NCBI GenBank assembly: GCA_003516285.1
Contig: DPCK01000008.1
Coordinates: 10,613-25,090 of the forward strand
Length of the DNA: 14,478 nt
Direction: 5' to 3'
Origin: Lutibacter sp.
GTDB taxonomy: Bacteria > Bacteroidota > Bacteroidia > Flavobacteriales > Flavobacteriaceae
Both the position numbers and the translations under genes were made by a program. The notes under the pieces were generated by a model. It did no database searches. It saw only the letters and a program-made list of their open reading frames with translations, and was not told where the DNA came from. Shown here piece after piece: positions 14,373 through 14,478 of this stretch. Every line of letters begins with the position of its first letter. The stretch's first letter is position 1.

Positions 14373-14478
14373 AACCCAATATTTTTAAAAAATCGCTTGC
14401 TGTTTGTTTTTCTTTAAACACTTTAAATTCTAGTTTTCCTTCGTTATCTTTTGATATAATAATATGTTTTGGCTGCGG
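14365..14478 (-). CDS. speA: Probable arginine decarboxylase, C-terminal end (5' partial)
   Basis: On the minus strand the frame is open from the window edge and ends at TAA (14367-14365) after 37 visible residues (PQPKHIIISKD...FLKILGYE). This looks like the C-terminal strand and last helix of a PLP-dependent fold-III arginine decarboxylase. The stop overlaps the agmatinase start by 8 bases, which is the expected gene order for arginine to agmatine to putrescine. Only a tenth or less of the protein is visible and no catalytic motif can be checked. The identity depends mainly on context and the short tail. Confidence 0.55.
   Translation of the reverse strand, partial: PQPKHIIISKDNEGKLEFKVFKEKQTASDFLKILGYE

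Noticed and set aside
1..14478. CRISPR array, tRNA/rRNA, transposase, phage or defence-system gene
   Set aside because: No regularly spaced repeats, no cloverleaf-like sequence with the usual T-loop, and every substantial frame is accounted for by a housekeeping or metabolic gene.

Overview
The window (about 14.5 kb, low G+C) looks like chromosome from a member of the Bacteroidetes, most probably Flavobacteriaceae. Several things point that way: the -7 promoter element TAnnTTTG typical of the phylum, start codons without Shine-Dalgarno sequences, a single-chain E1 alpha/beta dehydrogenase, and protein sequences (DnaK, deoxyhypusine-synthase-like protein, DUF2853) of flavobacterial character. 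I see no tRNA, rRNA, CRISPR array, insertion sequence or phage gene. All intergenic gaps are under 300 bases.

Layout. (1) Positions 1-1572 hold the 3' part of a large M1-type metallopeptidase-like protein with a beta-barrel-like C-terminal half, followed by a small cluster of GTTTCAAG-type repeats. (2) 1749-4199 is a fused E1 alpha/beta subunit of a 2-oxoacid dehydrogenase, closed by a clear terminator. (3) 4400-7079 is a four-gene korDABC/vor-type operon for a 2-oxoacid:ferredoxin oxidoreductase. Its promoter region carries an FNR-like box (TTGAT-N4-ATCAT) at the class II activator position. It ends in a hairpin terminator whose T-tract touches the start codon of the next gene. (4) 7149-8039 is a TIGR01777-family NAD(P)-binding epimerase-like protein, convergent with dnaK (8120-10024, minus); the two share one bidirectional terminator. 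(5) dnaK and sdaA (10239-11663, plus) are divergent. The gap holds a perfect flavobacterial promoter for sdaA and a 23-bp palindrome on the dnaK side. (6) 11739-12077 is a DUF2853 protein, convergent with (7), a tightly coupled minus-strand polyamine operon: arginine decarboxylase (only its last 37 codons visible), agmatinase-type ureohydrolase, a deoxyhypusine-synthase-like enzyme and a small very acidic protein of unknown function.

How the genes work together. The E1 fusion and the Kor complex both oxidatively decarboxylate 2-oxoacids, one passing electrons to NAD through E2/E3 and the other to ferredoxin. The second appears to have its own, possibly oxygen-responsive, promoter. SdaA (L-serine to pyruvate) is an Fe-S enzyme and keeps the C-terminal cysteine known to act as a cluster ligand in this family. 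The minus-strand operon can be read as arginine to agmatine to putrescine, followed by an NAD-dependent aminobutyl transfer. Bacteria lack eIF5A, and sym-homospermidine is a characteristic polyamine of Flavobacteriaceae, so the DHS-like enzyme is most simply a homospermidine synthase. The most noteworthy observations are this operon with its uncharacterised acidic fourth member, the FNR-like control region of kor, the altered thiamine-diphosphate/metal motif in the E1 fusion, and the terminator/start-codon collision at 7103-7149.
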